Source of the DNA: Aliarcobacter cryaerophilus
GTDB taxonomy: Bacteria > Campylobacterota > Campylobacteria > Campylobacterales > Arcobacteraceae
Direction: 5' to 3'
NCBI RefSeq assembly: GCF_014352935.1
Contig: NZ_CP060694.1
Location: forward strand, 1,302,001-1,366,000
DNA: 64,000 nucleotides
The notes under the pieces are model-generated. The model saw only the letters and a list, made by a program, of their open reading frames with translations. It ran no database searches and had not been told where the DNA came from. The translations under genes and the position numbers were made by a program. This document shows, in pieces, positions 1 to 8,667 of the stretch. The number at the start of each line of letters is the position of its first letter. The first letter of the stretch is position 1.

Positions 1-568
1 CTTGTCTATTAGGTGTTCCTTTTACATAATCACTACCAATTTTATAAGCTGCACAACCATTTTTACTAAAATATCTTTTTGCATCACTTAACCAAGTTCC
101 TGTATAGACTGCATTTAATAACTCTTGATCTGTTAGTTTTTCACCTGCAATATTTATAGTTTCAAACCAAGCTAATTTTTCACTTGCTTCGCCTTTGCAA
201 ATATATATCATTAATTTGTAATTTAAAATTTTAGTTTGTTCGTCTTCTTCTAAATTATGAAAGTATCTCTCATTTATAGAATATTTACCTACAATATAAT
301 CGCATATACTAATTGTTCTTTGTTGTCCATCTAAAACTTCATAAGTTCCGTCATCATTTAATGCCCAATACATGACGTTTAATGGAAAATTTTTATTTAC
401 AGTATCGATTACTTTATCCCTTTTTTCATCTTTATAAACAAATTCTCTTTGATATTTTGGTCTTATATTTAATTTTCCACCATAACCAATAACCCCATTT
501 TCAACGTCATCATTTATATATCCCTCAACTAAATCCTTTACGAGTATTTCTTGTAACTTAATTTCCAT
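1..568 (-). CDS. DUF262 domain protein, N-terminal part (cut by window edge)
   Basis: The gene starts with ATG at 566-568 and runs off the left edge in an open frame, leaving about 189 residues. The N-terminal region carries the DUF262 (GmrS/ParB-like nuclease fold) hallmarks: RPKYQREFVY near residue 36 and the motif LDGQQRTIS near residue 77. DUF262 proteins occur in type IV GmrSD restriction enzymes and in many defence loci as nucleotide-dependent nucleases. That role is family knowledge; here only the fold is seen. The start lies 2 bases after the stop of the upstream methyltransferase gene, with AGGATAT in that gene's end as ribosome site, so the two were probably translated together. The C-terminus and partner domain are outside the window. 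Confidence 0.8.
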   Translation of the reverse strand, partial: MEIKLQEILVKDLVEGYINDDVENGVIGYGGKLNIRPKYQREFVYKDEKRDKVIDTVNKNFPLNVMYWALNDDGTYEVLDGQQRTISICDYIVGKYSINERYFHNLEEDEQTKILNYKLMIYICKGEASEKLAWFETINIAGEKLTDQELLNAVYTGTWLSDAKRYFSKNGCAAYKIGSDYVKGTPNRQ

Positions 569-570
569 AT

Positions 571-1622
571 CTATATCCTTTTGTTTTTTATAATTATCCT
601 TGCATATATACTTTTATATAATTCTCCAGTTTCACAATCTTTAAAAGATGGAGTTTTATCAATTTTTGGATTATATTTTTTATATAAAGTTCCTTTAGCA
701 TTAAATGTATATTTACCTGTTAATTCACCTTGTTTATTTATAATTTCCATTTTTTTATTACAAGTAAAATCTATTGAACCAACAATCCCTAATGCTATAA
801 TTTCAAATTGATCTGGATTATATTTATCCATAAATGTTATAGGAACACCCATATATCCAGCATAATCTATAGGTATCTCTTTTGTAACATCAACATTTAT
901 TGCATCAAAATTATCATATTTAGGATAATTTTCTTGATTGTATTTTTTATATAAAATTAAATCTTCGTATCTTTTTTTTATTTCTAAATTTGTAAACCAA
1001 TGAACACCAGAAACCCTAATCATACCTTCTTTTCTATCAGAAGCACTTGCATAATCTTCATAAAATTTGTTAATAAAATGTCCAGCACCACCTTTAAATC
1101 CATAACCTAACCATATTTTATTTTCTTTAATTAATTGAAATATCTCTTTATATGAGATTGCATTTTGATGTCCAACAATCACAAATTTTTTATTGTATTC
1201 TATTAATTGTGCTATATATTCTCTAAACAAACTAAAAGGTGGGTTAGTTACAACAATATCACTTTCTTCTAATATTTTTATACATTCTTCACTTCTAAAA
1301 TCACCATTTCCTTTTAGTGGAGTTGTTATGGCACCATCTAAATTTATTTTTCCATCTTTATTTATATCTTCTACTATTTCTAATTTATAAGATTTTCCAC
1401 CTCGTTATAGTGTGTAGCAACTAATCTCTTTAATTGTAAATATTTAAAATTTAATGCAAAATATTTAAAAAAATTACTCTCTTTAGGATCATCACAATTA
1501 CAAAAAACCACCTTATTTTTAAAATGTTCTTTGTAATGATTTAACTCTTTTTCTATATCAGTTAGTTGGGTATAAAATTCATCTTTTTTATTTTTTTTTG
1601 CTAGTGCTAATTTCTCTTTCAT
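571..1622 (-). pseudogene. EcoRI-family adenine-specific DNA methyltransferase, frameshifted
   Basis: Two adjacent reading frames together give a complete M.EcoRI-like protein. The first part (1380-1622, 80 codons) has KKDEFYTQ and FCNCDDPKESNFFKYFALNF, the N-terminal SAM-binding part of this family. The second (from about 1400 down to 571) has GNGDFRSEEC, the catalytic motif TNPPFSLFREY, then PKYDNFDAINV and MGVPITF and the family C-terminus IKNKR. The frame changes near 1390-1410, where the first frame leaves ATHYNE and the second enters at GGKSYKLEI; a single-base indel explains it. No stop or gap occurs elsewhere. The gene is therefore inactive as read, unless the indel is a sequencing error or is bypassed. 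An A9 run on the coding strand (1591-1599) lies near the start, but the frame is intact across it. Confidence 0.85.
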
Positions 1623-1684
1623 AGCTAATATTTTTCTCTTTTTTAAAATTTTGAGCTAAATATTATCTAATCAATACTTAATAA

Positions 1685-1730
1685 GGCAAATATTTTGCCA
1701 ATATCTACTTATTAGAGCAAATTATTTGCT
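1685..1730. promoter_or_regulatory. Paired palindromes, likely operator of the divergent HTH and methyltransferase genes
   Basis: Two short perfect inverted repeats lie in the 159-base gap between the divergent methyltransferase and HTH genes: GGCAAA-TAT-TTTGCC at 1685-1699 and AGCAAA-TTA-TTTGCT at 1716-1730. Their centres are 31 bases apart, close to three turns of the helix, so a dimer at each site would sit on the same face. The small HTH protein encoded at 1782 is the obvious candidate to bind them; that is inference. Similar half-sites CAAAATATT occur at 1978-1986 and 2003-2011, just before the membrane-protein gene. Confidence 0.5.
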
Positions 1731-1781
1731 TGTTGTTTTGTCAAAAAATTTGAGTTAATTTTTAAATTAAAAAGGCAAAAA

Positions 1782-1973
1782 ATGACTCAAAGAGATATGG
1801 CAGGAATTTTAAAAGTTACTCCTATGACACTAAGAAACTGGAAAAAAGAGAAACCGAGACTTTTTGAAATTATTCAAAAAGGCTTCGCCTTTGAAGAGGC
1901 TGTAAAAAAAGCACAAGAAAATGCAGATGAGTTAAAAGCTTTGGAAGAGAAATTTAAAATAAAGAAAAATTAA
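1782..1973 (+). CDS. Small HTH DNA-binding protein (63 aa)
   Basis: A 63-residue protein consisting of a helix-turn-helix (about residues 2-24: TQRDMAGILKVTPMTLRNW) followed by a charged helix ending in a Lys/Glu-rich tail. The HTH resembles those of phage Cro-like and MerR/KilA-type small regulators, in which TLRNWK is the recognition helix. It has a good ribosome site (AAAAAGG, 6 bases before ATG). The position next to a DNA methyltransferase and a DUF262 gene fits a controller protein of a restriction-type locus, but it could equally be a prophage remnant. The paired palindromes just upstream suggest self-regulation. No catalytic domain is present and the family is not recognised with certainty. 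Confidence 0.7.
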   Translation: MTQRDMAGILKVTPMTLRNWKKEKPRLFEIIQKGFAFEEAVKKAQENADELKALEEKFKIKKN

Positions 1974-2043
1974 ATAACAAAATATTACACTTCTAGATTA
2001 AGCAAAATATTGTAAAATAAAAAAATTTTAAATAAGCAGATTT

Positions 2044-2586
2044 ATGGAAAACTATATTTTAAACAGATACGACAAAGATGAAAATGGAAATTTAATCATA
2101 AAAATTCACACAAAAAAGATAGAAGATTTATATGAAGATTATGACCAAAAGTCATCATTTATAAAAAAAGATTTAAAAGAAAAACTAGAAGAGTATCTTT
2201 TTGAAAGTGTAGATGAGATAGAAAATGCTCCTTTTATTCTACAGTTTCATTTTGAAGATAGTATCTCAATAGACTCATCAAAAAGGCTTCAAAGTAGTAT
2301 AAATGAGTATTTTTCATATCTTCAATTTTTGGAAAAAAAGAGTATGAAAGAGAGTTTAAAAAACTCTATTATCTTTTTTATTATTGGATTTTTTCTTGTT
2401 ACTCTCTCTTTTATTTTATCAGAAGAAGAGAACTTGGCTATAAAAATAGTTTCTGAAGGTATTATGATTGGTGGTTGGGTAGCACTTTGGGAAGCTTTAG
2501 CTATAGTTTTAGTAAACTGGTTACCACTAAATAAAAATCTAAAAATATACAAAAAAATAGCAAACTCAAAAGTAGAGATTTTTTAA
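2044..2586 (+). CDS. Membrane protein of unknown function (180 aa)
   Basis: The first 100 or so residues are soluble and charged, with no signal peptide. Two hydrophobic segments follow, at roughly residues 107-125 (NSIIFFIIGFFLVTLSFIL) and 133-157 (around GWVALWEALAIVLVNWLPL), then a basic tail. The layout suggests an inner-membrane protein with both ends in the cytoplasm. I do not recognise a characterised family. It lies 70 bases after the small HTH gene on the same strand and has no strong ribosome site. It is convergent with lipA, with which it shares a terminator hairpin. Association with the accessory patch is only positional. Confidence 0.65.
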   Translation: MENYILNRYDKDENGNLIIKIHTKKIEDLYEDYDQKSSFIKKDLKEKLEEYLFESVDEIENAPFILQFHFEDSISIDSSKRLQSSINEYFSYLQFLEKKSMKESLKNSIIFFIIGFFLVTLSFILSEEENLAIKIVSEGIMIGGWVALWEALAIVLVNWLPLNKNLKIYKKIANSKVEIF

Positions 2587-2595
2587 ATCTCTACT
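2571..2595. terminator. Bidirectional hairpin terminator
   Basis: AGTAGAGATTT at 2571-2581 pairs perfectly with AAATCTCTACT at 2585-2595 across a three-base loop. The stem includes the stop codon of the 180-residue membrane protein and lies 2 bases beyond the lipA stop on the other strand, so it can end both converging transcripts. Confidence 0.7.
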
Positions 2596-2597
2596 TC

Positions 2598-3488
2598 TTA
2601 TAAAGCACTTGCCATATTCAAATAGTGATGAGCCATATACGAACTTCTTGCATATGGACTTGCCTTTACAAACTCAAATCCCATATCATAAGCTATTTTT
2701 TCATATCTTTCAAATTGTTCTGGCTTTACAAACTCAATAACTTTTTCAAAATCTCCACTAGGTGCAAGATATTGTCCAATACTTAAAAACTTACAACCAA
2801 CATCTAATAAATCTTGAAACACTTGAATCATCTCATCTTGTGTCTCTCCAAGTCCTACCATCAAAGCACTTTTTGTTTTAATCTTATCGCCACCAAGCTC
2901 TTTTAATCTTTTTAAAACTTCTAAACTTCTTCCGTAAGTTCCATTTCTTCTTATACGATATAAAGAAGGAACTGTTTCTACATTGTGACCAATTATTGTG
3001 GCACCTGACTCTATAACTCTTTTTAAGCTCTCATCATTTCCTTTAAAATCAGGAATTAGTATCTCAACTTTTGTATCTGGAGATTTTTCAATAATATCCC
3101 GTGTCACTTTATAAAACTGCTCTGCTCCACCGTCAACTAAATCATCTCTTGCTGGGCTTGTAATTACTACAAATTTTAAGCCCAAAGTTAAAACAGAAGT
3201 AGTTACTTTTTTTATTTCACTTTCATCTACTTTTTTTGGCATTCCTGTTGTTACATTGCAATATGTACATCTTCTTGTGCAAATATTTCCTAAAATCAAA
3301 AATGTTGCATTTTTATTTGAAAAACATTCACTTATATTTGGACATTTTGCCTCTTGACAAATTGTATGAAGTCCACCAACATCTTTAAGTAAATTTTCCA
3401 TCTCAACTTGTGTATGTGGAGTTAGTTTTTTTCTCAACCACTGCGGCTTTTTATAAGCCACTTCATTTGTATTTATTGTTTGTGTCAC
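2598..3488 (-). CDS. lipA: Lipoyl synthase
   Basis: Radical SAM enzyme that inserts two sulfurs into protein-bound octanoyl groups to make lipoyl cofactors. Both iron-sulfur clusters are visible: the auxiliary cluster cysteines in CQEAKCPNISEC (C44, C49, C55) and the radical SAM motif CTRRCTYC (C70, C74, C77). The length of 296 residues and the C-terminal SSYMAHH region with the conserved Arg-Ser-Ser triad (ASPYARSSY) are normal for LipA. It follows the lipoate transferase gene by 11 bases on the same strand. The pair is divergent from the pyruvate dehydrogenase operon, whose E2 subunit is the substrate. Confidence 0.97.
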   Translation of the reverse strand: MTQTINTNEVAYKKPQWLRKKLTPHTQVEMENLLKDVGGLHTICQEAKCPNISECFSNKNATFLILGNICTRRCTYCNVTTGMPKKVDESEIKKVTTSVLTLGLKFVVITSPARDDLVDGGAEQFYKVTRDIIEKSPDTKVEILIPDFKGNDESLKRVIESGATIIGHNVETVPSLYRIRRNGTYGRSLEVLKRLKELGGDKIKTKSALMVGLGETQDEMIQVFQDLLDVGCKFLSIGQYLAPSGDFEKVIEFVKPEQFERYEKIAYDMGFEFVKASPYARSSYMAHHYLNMASAL

Positions 3489-3499
3489 TACTTTTCCTC

Positions 3500-4204
3500 T
3501 TAAATTTTTTCTAAAATATTTTTCTCTTCTTCATTTAAACTATCTTCAAATATTTCAACTTCAAAAACTTCTTTAAAAGCTTTTATTAAACCATCTTTTG
3601 CCTTTTCAAAATTTAAGTTTATTCCAAAATCTTGTAAAGAACTTCCAAAAACTTCATTATCTTCTTTTGTAAAAAGTGGTATTGAGCCATGTTGAAGAAT
3701 ACAATTTTTAGCTCTTTTTTGTGCATTTCCACCTATTTTTTTACCATCAATTATAATATCGTATGCTTCAAATCCAACTTGACAAAAAGGACTTTTACTT
3801 AAAACTATACTTTCTTCATCTTTTGCAAATTTTGGTTTTAATCCCAAATCTTCATAAAATTTTAATAAAAATTGACAAATAAAAAAATATGTCTCTTTTA
3901 CATCACGATTTTCTATTGTATTTGGATTTAATAAAATTGTATATGAAATATCGTGTCCATGAAAAAGTACTCCTCCTCCAGTTAATCTTTTTGAAACATT
4001 ATTTTTGTAATCACATTGTAATTGTTTGTAATCATCAATATTTTGCCCTGCTCCAAAAGTAATACAATCCTCCCAAGAATAGAGTCTTAAGATTGGAAAA
4101 CTATCATTTTTGAAAGCTTTAAATAAAGCTTTATCTATATTTGAATTAATCTTAGAACTAAGATTTTGTGTTATAATCAATCTAAATTTATTGTTAATTT
4201 TCAT
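3500..4204 (-). CDS. Lipoate/octanoate transferase of the LplA/LipM fold
   Basis: A 234-residue member of the BPL/LplA/LipB superfamily. The lipoate-binding loop RLTGGGVLFH (about residues 73-82) and the lysine motif DGKKIGGNAQKR (K156 or nearby) are clear. A cysteine in SPFCQVGFEAYDI (C141) lies where LipM-type octanoyltransferases carry their catalytic cysteine, so transfer of octanoate from acyl carrier protein is more likely than ATP-dependent lipoate ligation. That choice is inference from one residue. No separate LipB is seen nearby, so this gene plus lipA could give a complete lipoylation route. Ribosome site AAGGATT precedes the ATG. Confidence 0.85.
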   Translation of the reverse strand: MKINNKFRLIITQNLSSKINSNIDKALFKAFKNDSFPILRLYSWEDCITFGAGQNIDDYKQLQCDYKNNVSKRLTGGGVLFHGHDISYTILLNPNTIENRDVKETYFFICQFLLKFYEDLGLKPKFAKDEESIVLSKSPFCQVGFEAYDIIIDGKKIGGNAQKRAKNCILQHGSIPLFTKEDNEVFGSSLQDFGINLNFEKAKDGLIKAFKEVFEVEIFEDSLNEEEKNILEKI

Positions 4205-4237
4205 CTATTTTAATCCTTAAAATATTTGATATAAGCG

Positions 4238-4247
4238 AATTATAATT
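4238..4247. promoter_or_regulatory. Possible shared -10 element between lplA/lipM and aceE
   Basis: The palindrome AATTATAATT contains TATAAT on both strands inside the 105-base gap between the divergent lipoate and PDH operons. On the minus strand it would give a leader of about 28 bases before the transferase ATG, a sensible distance. On the plus strand it would give a leader of about 57 bases before aceE. No clear -35 is seen, which is usual in Campylobacterota. Confidence 0.35.
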
Positions 4248-4309
4248 TATTTTAAATTAAAATTCCAAATTAGTTTTAAAACTTAAGAAAACTTTTATAA
4301 AGGATATTT

Positions 4310-6982
4310 ATGCCAAAAGTACAATTAGAAGATGTTAATCCGCTAGAAACTAAAGAGTGGATGGAGGCTTTAGAAGCTGTTATAGATGAAGAAGGTGTTG
4401 AGAGAGCACATTTTCTACTAGAAAAATTAATAGATAAATCAAGAAGAAGTGGTGCACATTTACCTTTTAAGGCAACAACTGCATATATAAACTCTATTCC
4501 TAAAGAGGAGGAACCAAAAATTCCAGCAAATATGGATTTAGAGAGAAAAATTAGATCTATTATTAGATGGAATGCACAAATTATGGTTCAAAGAGCTTCA
4601 AACAAGCAACTTGAACTTGGTGGTCATATTGCATCGTTTCAATCATCAGCAACACTTTATGACGTAGCTTTTAATCATTTTTTTAAAGCACCAAATGAAA
4701 AAGATGGTGGAGATTTGATATTTTTTCAAGGACATATAAGTCCTGGTATTTACGCTAGAAGTTTTCTAGAAGGAAGATTTACTCAAGAGCAGATGGATAA
4801 CTTTAGACAAGAAGCTTTTGCAGATGGTTTATCATCTTATCCACACCCAAAACTTATGCCTACATATTGGCAATTTCCTACAGTGTCTATGGGTCTTGGA
4901 CCTTTACAAGCAATTTATCAAGCAAGATTTTTAAAATATCTTACAAATAGAGGAATTAAAGATTGTAGTGGACAAAAAGTTTACTGCTTTATGGGAGATG
5001 GAGAGTGTGATGAACCTGAAGCTTTAGGAGCTATTGGAATGGCTGCTAGAGAAGAGTTAGATAATTTAATTTTTGTAATAAACTGTAACTTACAAAGACT
5101 TGATGGTCCAGTACGTGGAAATGGAAAAATTATTCAAGAACTTGAAGGTGAATTTAGAGGAGCTGGTTGGGAAGTAATCAAAGTTATTTGGGGTGGATTA
5201 TGGGATAATCTACTAGAAAAAGATACATCAGGAAAACTTCTTGAACTAATGGAGCAAACAGTTGATGGAGAGTATCAAAACTTCAAACAAAAAGGTGGAG
5301 CATACACTAGAGAAAATTTCTTTAATAAATATCCAGAAACAGCAAAACTTGTTGAGAATTTAAGTGACAATGATATTTGGAAATTAAATAGAGGTGGTCA
5401 CGATCCTGTTAAAGTTTATGCAGCTTATAAAAAAGCTAATGAGACAAAAGGAAGACCTTCTGTAATTTTAGCAAAAACTGTAAAAGGTTATGGAATGGGT
5501 AGTGCAGCTGAGGGTATGAATATTGCTCACGGTGTAAAAAAAGTAGATGTAAATCAGTTAAAAGCATTTAGAGATAGATTTGATTTACCAATTAGTGATG
5601 AAGAGGTTGAATCTTACTCTTACTATAAACCAGATGAAAACTCTCCTGAAGTTCAATACTTAAAAGAGAAAAGAGCAGCTCTTGGTGGGTTTGTACCACA
5701 AAGAAGAGAGAAATTCTCAAATAAACTTGAAATTCCAGCCTTAAGTGAATTTGAAAGTATAATTGCAGGTAGTGGAGATAGAGAAATATCTACAACAATG
5801 GCATTTGTAAGAGTTTTAAATGCTTTATTAAAAGATAAACAAATAGGAAAAAATATTGTTCCAATAGTTCCTGATGAAGCTAGAACATTTGGAATGGAAG
5901 GTATGTTTAGACAGTTTGGAATTTATTCAAGTGCTGGGCAAAAGTATATTCCACAAGATAAAGACCAAGTTGCATTTTACAAAGAGGATATAAAAGGTCA
6001 AGTTTTACAAGAAGGAATAAATGAGCTTGGAGCTATGAGTTCATGGATTGCAGCTGCAACATCTTATTCTGTAAATAATTATCCAATGATTCCATTTTAT
6101 ATATTCTACTCAATGTTTGGGTTCCAAAGAACTGGAGATTTATGTTGGGCAGCAGGTGACCAAAAAGCAAGAGGATTCTTAGTTGGAGGTACATCTGGAA
6201 GAACAACACTAAATGGTGAAGGTTTACAACACGAAGATGGACACTCTCATATTTTAGCAAATACTATTCCAAATTGTATTACTTATGATCCAACTTATGG
6301 ATATGAAGTTGCAGTTATTGTTCAAAATGGAATTGAAAGAATGTATGGAGAAAATCAAGAAGATATTTTCTACTATATTACAACATTAAATGAAAACTAT
6401 GCACAACCTGCAATGCCAGAAGGTGCTGAAGAAGGAATTATAAAAGGAATTTATAAAGTAAAAACTTTTGAAGCAAAGAATGATTACAAAGTTAAACTTT
6501 TGGGTTCTGGTTCTATATTCCAAGAGGCTATGAAAGCAGCAGAAATTTTATCAAAAGAGTATGATATAAAAGTTGATATATACTCTGTTACTTCTTACAA
6601 TGAACTTACACGTGAAGCGCAAGATGTAGAAAGAGAGAATTTATTAAATCTTGATTTGACTCCTAAAACTGCTTATATAGAAAAGATTTTAGGAAGTGAT
6701 GAAGATAGTATTATTATAAGTGCAACTGACTATATGAAAGCTTATTCTGAACAGCTAAAACCTTATATCAAGGGTAATTTCAAAGCTTTAGGAACAGATG
6801 GTTTTGGAAGAAGTGATAGTAGAGCAAATTTAAGAAAATTCTTTGAAGTTGATACAAACTTTATTGTTTATACAACATTAGCACAATTAGCACTAAATGG
6901 GAAAATAGATAAAAAAGTTGCACTTGAAGCTAAAAACAAATATGAGATTGATGCAAATAAAATCAATCCAAGAAATGCGTAA
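4310..6982 (+). CDS. aceE: Pyruvate dehydrogenase E1 component, homodimeric type
   Basis: Thiamine-diphosphate-dependent E1 that decarboxylates pyruvate and reductively acetylates the lipoyl groups of E2. At 890 residues it matches E. coli AceE (887). The TPP/Mg motif runs from GDGECDEPEALG to INCNLQ. The active-site histidines known from E. coli AceE are all present in context: GGHIASF, QGHISPGIYARSF, GGHDPVKVYAAY and HEDGHSH. It is the first gene of aceE-aceF-lpdA, with 10 bases to aceF. Ribosome site AAAGGATATTT lies before the ATG. Many Campylobacterota use pyruvate:ferredoxin oxidoreductase instead, so this complete aerobic-type complex marks the lineage. Confidence 0.97.
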   Translation: MPKVQLEDVNPLETKEWMEALEAVIDEEGVERAHFLLEKLIDKSRRSGAHLPFKATTAYINSIPKEEEPKIPANMDLERKIRSIIRWNAQIMVQRASNKQLELGGHIASFQSSATLYDVAFNHFFKAPNEKDGGDLIFFQGHISPGIYARSFLEGRFTQEQMDNFRQEAFADGLSSYPHPKLMPTYWQFPTVSMGLGPLQAIYQARFLKYLTNRGIKDCSGQKVYCFMGDGECDEPEALGAIGMAAREELDNLIFVINCNLQRLDGPVRGNGKIIQELEGEFRGAGWEVIKVIWGGLWDNLLEKDTSGKLLELMEQTVDGEYQNFKQKGGAYTRENFFNKYPETAKLVENLSDNDIWKLNRGGHDPVKVYAAYKKANETKGRPSVILAKTVKGYGMGSAAEGMNIAHGVKKVDVNQLKAFRDRFDLPISDEEVESYSYYKPDENSPEVQYLKEKRAALGGFVPQRREKFSNKLEIPALSEFESIIAGSGDREISTTMAFVRVLNALLKDKQIGKNIVPIVPDEARTFGMEGMFRQFGIYSSAGQKYIPQDKDQVAFYKEDIKGQVLQEGINELGAMSSWIAAATSYSVNNYPMIPFYIFYSMFGFQRTGDLCWAAGDQKARGFLVGGTSGRTTLNGEGLQHEDGHSHILANTIPNCITYDPTYGYEVAVIVQNGIERMYGENQEDIFYYITTLNENYAQPAMPEGAEEGIIKGIYKVKTFEAKNDYKVKLLGSGSIFQEAMKAAEILSKEYDIKVDIYSVTSYNELTREAQDVERENLLNLDLTPKTAYIEKILGSDEDSIIISATDYMKAYSEQLKPYIKGNFKALGTDGFGRSDSRANLRKFFEVDTNFIVYTTLAQLALNGKIDKKVALEAKNKYEIDANKINPRNA

Positions 6983-6992
6983 GGAGTAAAAA

Positions 6993-8657
6993 ATGGCAAA
7001 AATATATGATGTTTTTATTCCAGACTTAGGTGCTGACAAAGATGTTGATTTAATTGATGTTATGATAAAAGTTGGTGATATTGTAGATGTTGAAGATGGA
7101 TTAATTACTCTTGAAACTGAAAAAGCATCTATGGATGTTCCAACTCCATATAAAGGTAAGATTGTTGAAATCTTAGTAAAAGTTGGAGATAAAGTAAATA
7201 GTGGAGATTTAATTGCTAAAATTGAAGCAACAGATGAAGTTGAATCAAATAGTAATCAAGCTGATGAAATTGTTGCTACTGCTTCAAAAATTGAAGAGCC
7301 AAAAGAAGAAGTTGTAGCTGTTTCAACTCCTCCTCAATTTGTAAAAGAGCAATCTATTCAATCTGTTGTTGAAGAGGTAAGGGTTCCTGATTTAGGTGCT
7401 GAAAAAGATGTTGATTTAATTGATGTTATGATTCATGTTGGGGATATTATTGTAAAAGATTACAGTATTATTACTTTAGAGACTGAAAAAGCTTCTATGG
7501 ATGTTCCTGCACCTTTTGGTGGGGAAGTTATTGAAATTTTTGTAGAAAAAGGTCAAAAAATTAATAGTGGAGATTTAATTGCAAAAGTTATTAAAACTGT
7601 TGTAATTGAAGATAAAGTTCCAACTCCAACTTTCACTGCAAATTCAACTCCTACAACTGTTGAAAAAATCAGTAATGCAAAACCAACTCTTCAAGAAGTA
7701 GCTGCAAGAAGTGCAGATATTGAAGAAGAGAGTAAAGTTCTATCTAAAAAAGCTACAAAGGTATATGCAAGTCCAAGTGTTAGAAAAGTAGCAAGAGAGT
7801 TTGGAGTTGATTTAGGTTTTGTAAAAGGTAGTGCAAAAAAAGGAAGAATTGTAGTTGAAGATATTAAAGCTTATGTAAAAGAACAATTAAATAAACCAGC
7901 AAGCGCAACAGGTGTTGGATTTGGGTTTAATTTGCCTGAGTCAAAAGAGATTGATTTTTCACAATTTGGAAAAATAAATAGAGTTGAGCTTAGTCGTGTT
8001 CAAAAAGTTTCTGGTCCATTTTTACACAAAAACTATCTATCAGCACCTCATGTTACACAATTTGATGAAGCTGATATTACAGAGCTTGAAGAGTTTAGAA
8101 AAGAGCAAAATGAGAAAGCAAAAGATTTCAAACTTTCACCTCTTGTATTTATAATAAAAGCAGTTGAAAAAGCTCTAAAAATTCATCCAAAATTTAACTC
8201 AAGCTTAAGTAGTGATGGACAAGAGCTAATTATGAAAGAGTATTATAATATTGGAGTTGCTGTTGATACACCAAATGGACTTTTAGTTCCTGTTATTAAA
8301 GATGTTGATAAAAAAGGTTTCAAAGAGATTGCAATTGAGTTAGCACAACTATCTCAAAAAGCAAGAGAAGGAAAACTAACTTCAAGTGATATGAGTGGTG
8401 GATGCTTTACAATTTCAAGTCTTGGTGGAATTGGTGGAACATACTTTACACCAATTATCAACTCTCCAGAAGTTGCAATTTTAGGAGTTTCTAAATCATC
8501 TATAAAACCAATTTTTAATGGTAAAAAATTTAAACCTAGACTAATGCTTCCACTTAGTCTATCTTATGATCACAAAGTAATAGATGGTGCTGATGGTGCT
8601 AGATTTACAACAACTTTAAGTCAAATCCTAAGTGATTTAAGACTTTTAAGTCTATAA
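6993..8657 (+). CDS. aceF: Dihydrolipoyl acetyltransferase (PDH E2) with two lipoyl domains
   Basis: Core E2 of the pyruvate dehydrogenase complex, 554 residues. Two lipoyl domains (about 3-78 and 128-203) each carry the lipoylation site ETEKASMDVP (K44 and K166). They are strikingly alike, sharing DLGA-KDVDLIDVMI. A linker follows, then a peripheral-subunit-binding domain (about 255-292: YASPSVRKVAREFGVDL), then the acetyltransferase domain ending with the catalytic motif YDHKVIDGADGARF. E. coli E2 has three lipoyl domains, so two is a normal intermediate. The gene sits between aceE and lpdA with gaps of 10 bases each. The lysines need LipA and the transferase encoded next door. Confidence 0.97.
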   Translation: MAKIYDVFIPDLGADKDVDLIDVMIKVGDIVDVEDGLITLETEKASMDVPTPYKGKIVEILVKVGDKVNSGDLIAKIEATDEVESNSNQADEIVATASKIEEPKEEVVAVSTPPQFVKEQSIQSVVEEVRVPDLGAEKDVDLIDVMIHVGDIIVKDYSIITLETEKASMDVPAPFGGEVIEIFVEKGQKINSGDLIAKVIKTVVIEDKVPTPTFTANSTPTTVEKISNAKPTLQEVAARSADIEEESKVLSKKATKVYASPSVRKVAREFGVDLGFVKGSAKKGRIVVEDIKAYVKEQLNKPASATGVGFGFNLPESKEIDFSQFGKINRVELSRVQKVSGPFLHKNYLSAPHVTQFDEADITELEEFRKEQNEKAKDFKLSPLVFIIKAVEKALKIHPKFNSSLSSDGQELIMKEYYNIGVAVDTPNGLLVPVIKDVDKKGFKEIAIELAQLSQKAREGKLTSSDMSGGCFTISSLGGIGGTYFTPIINSPEVAILGVSKSSIKPIFNGKKFKPRLMLPLSLSYDHKVIDGADGARFTTTLSQILSDLRLLSL

Positions 8658-8667
8658 GGAGTTATTT

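Noticed and set aside
581-811. Plus-strand reading frame opposite the methyltransferase
   Set aside because: It is the mirror of the strongly conserved methyltransferase C-terminal coding region and has no ribosome site or family pattern.
1591-1599. A9 run on the methyltransferase coding strand as a phase-variation tract
   Set aside because: The frame is intact across it; the actual frameshift lies about 190 bases downstream, without a homopolymer.
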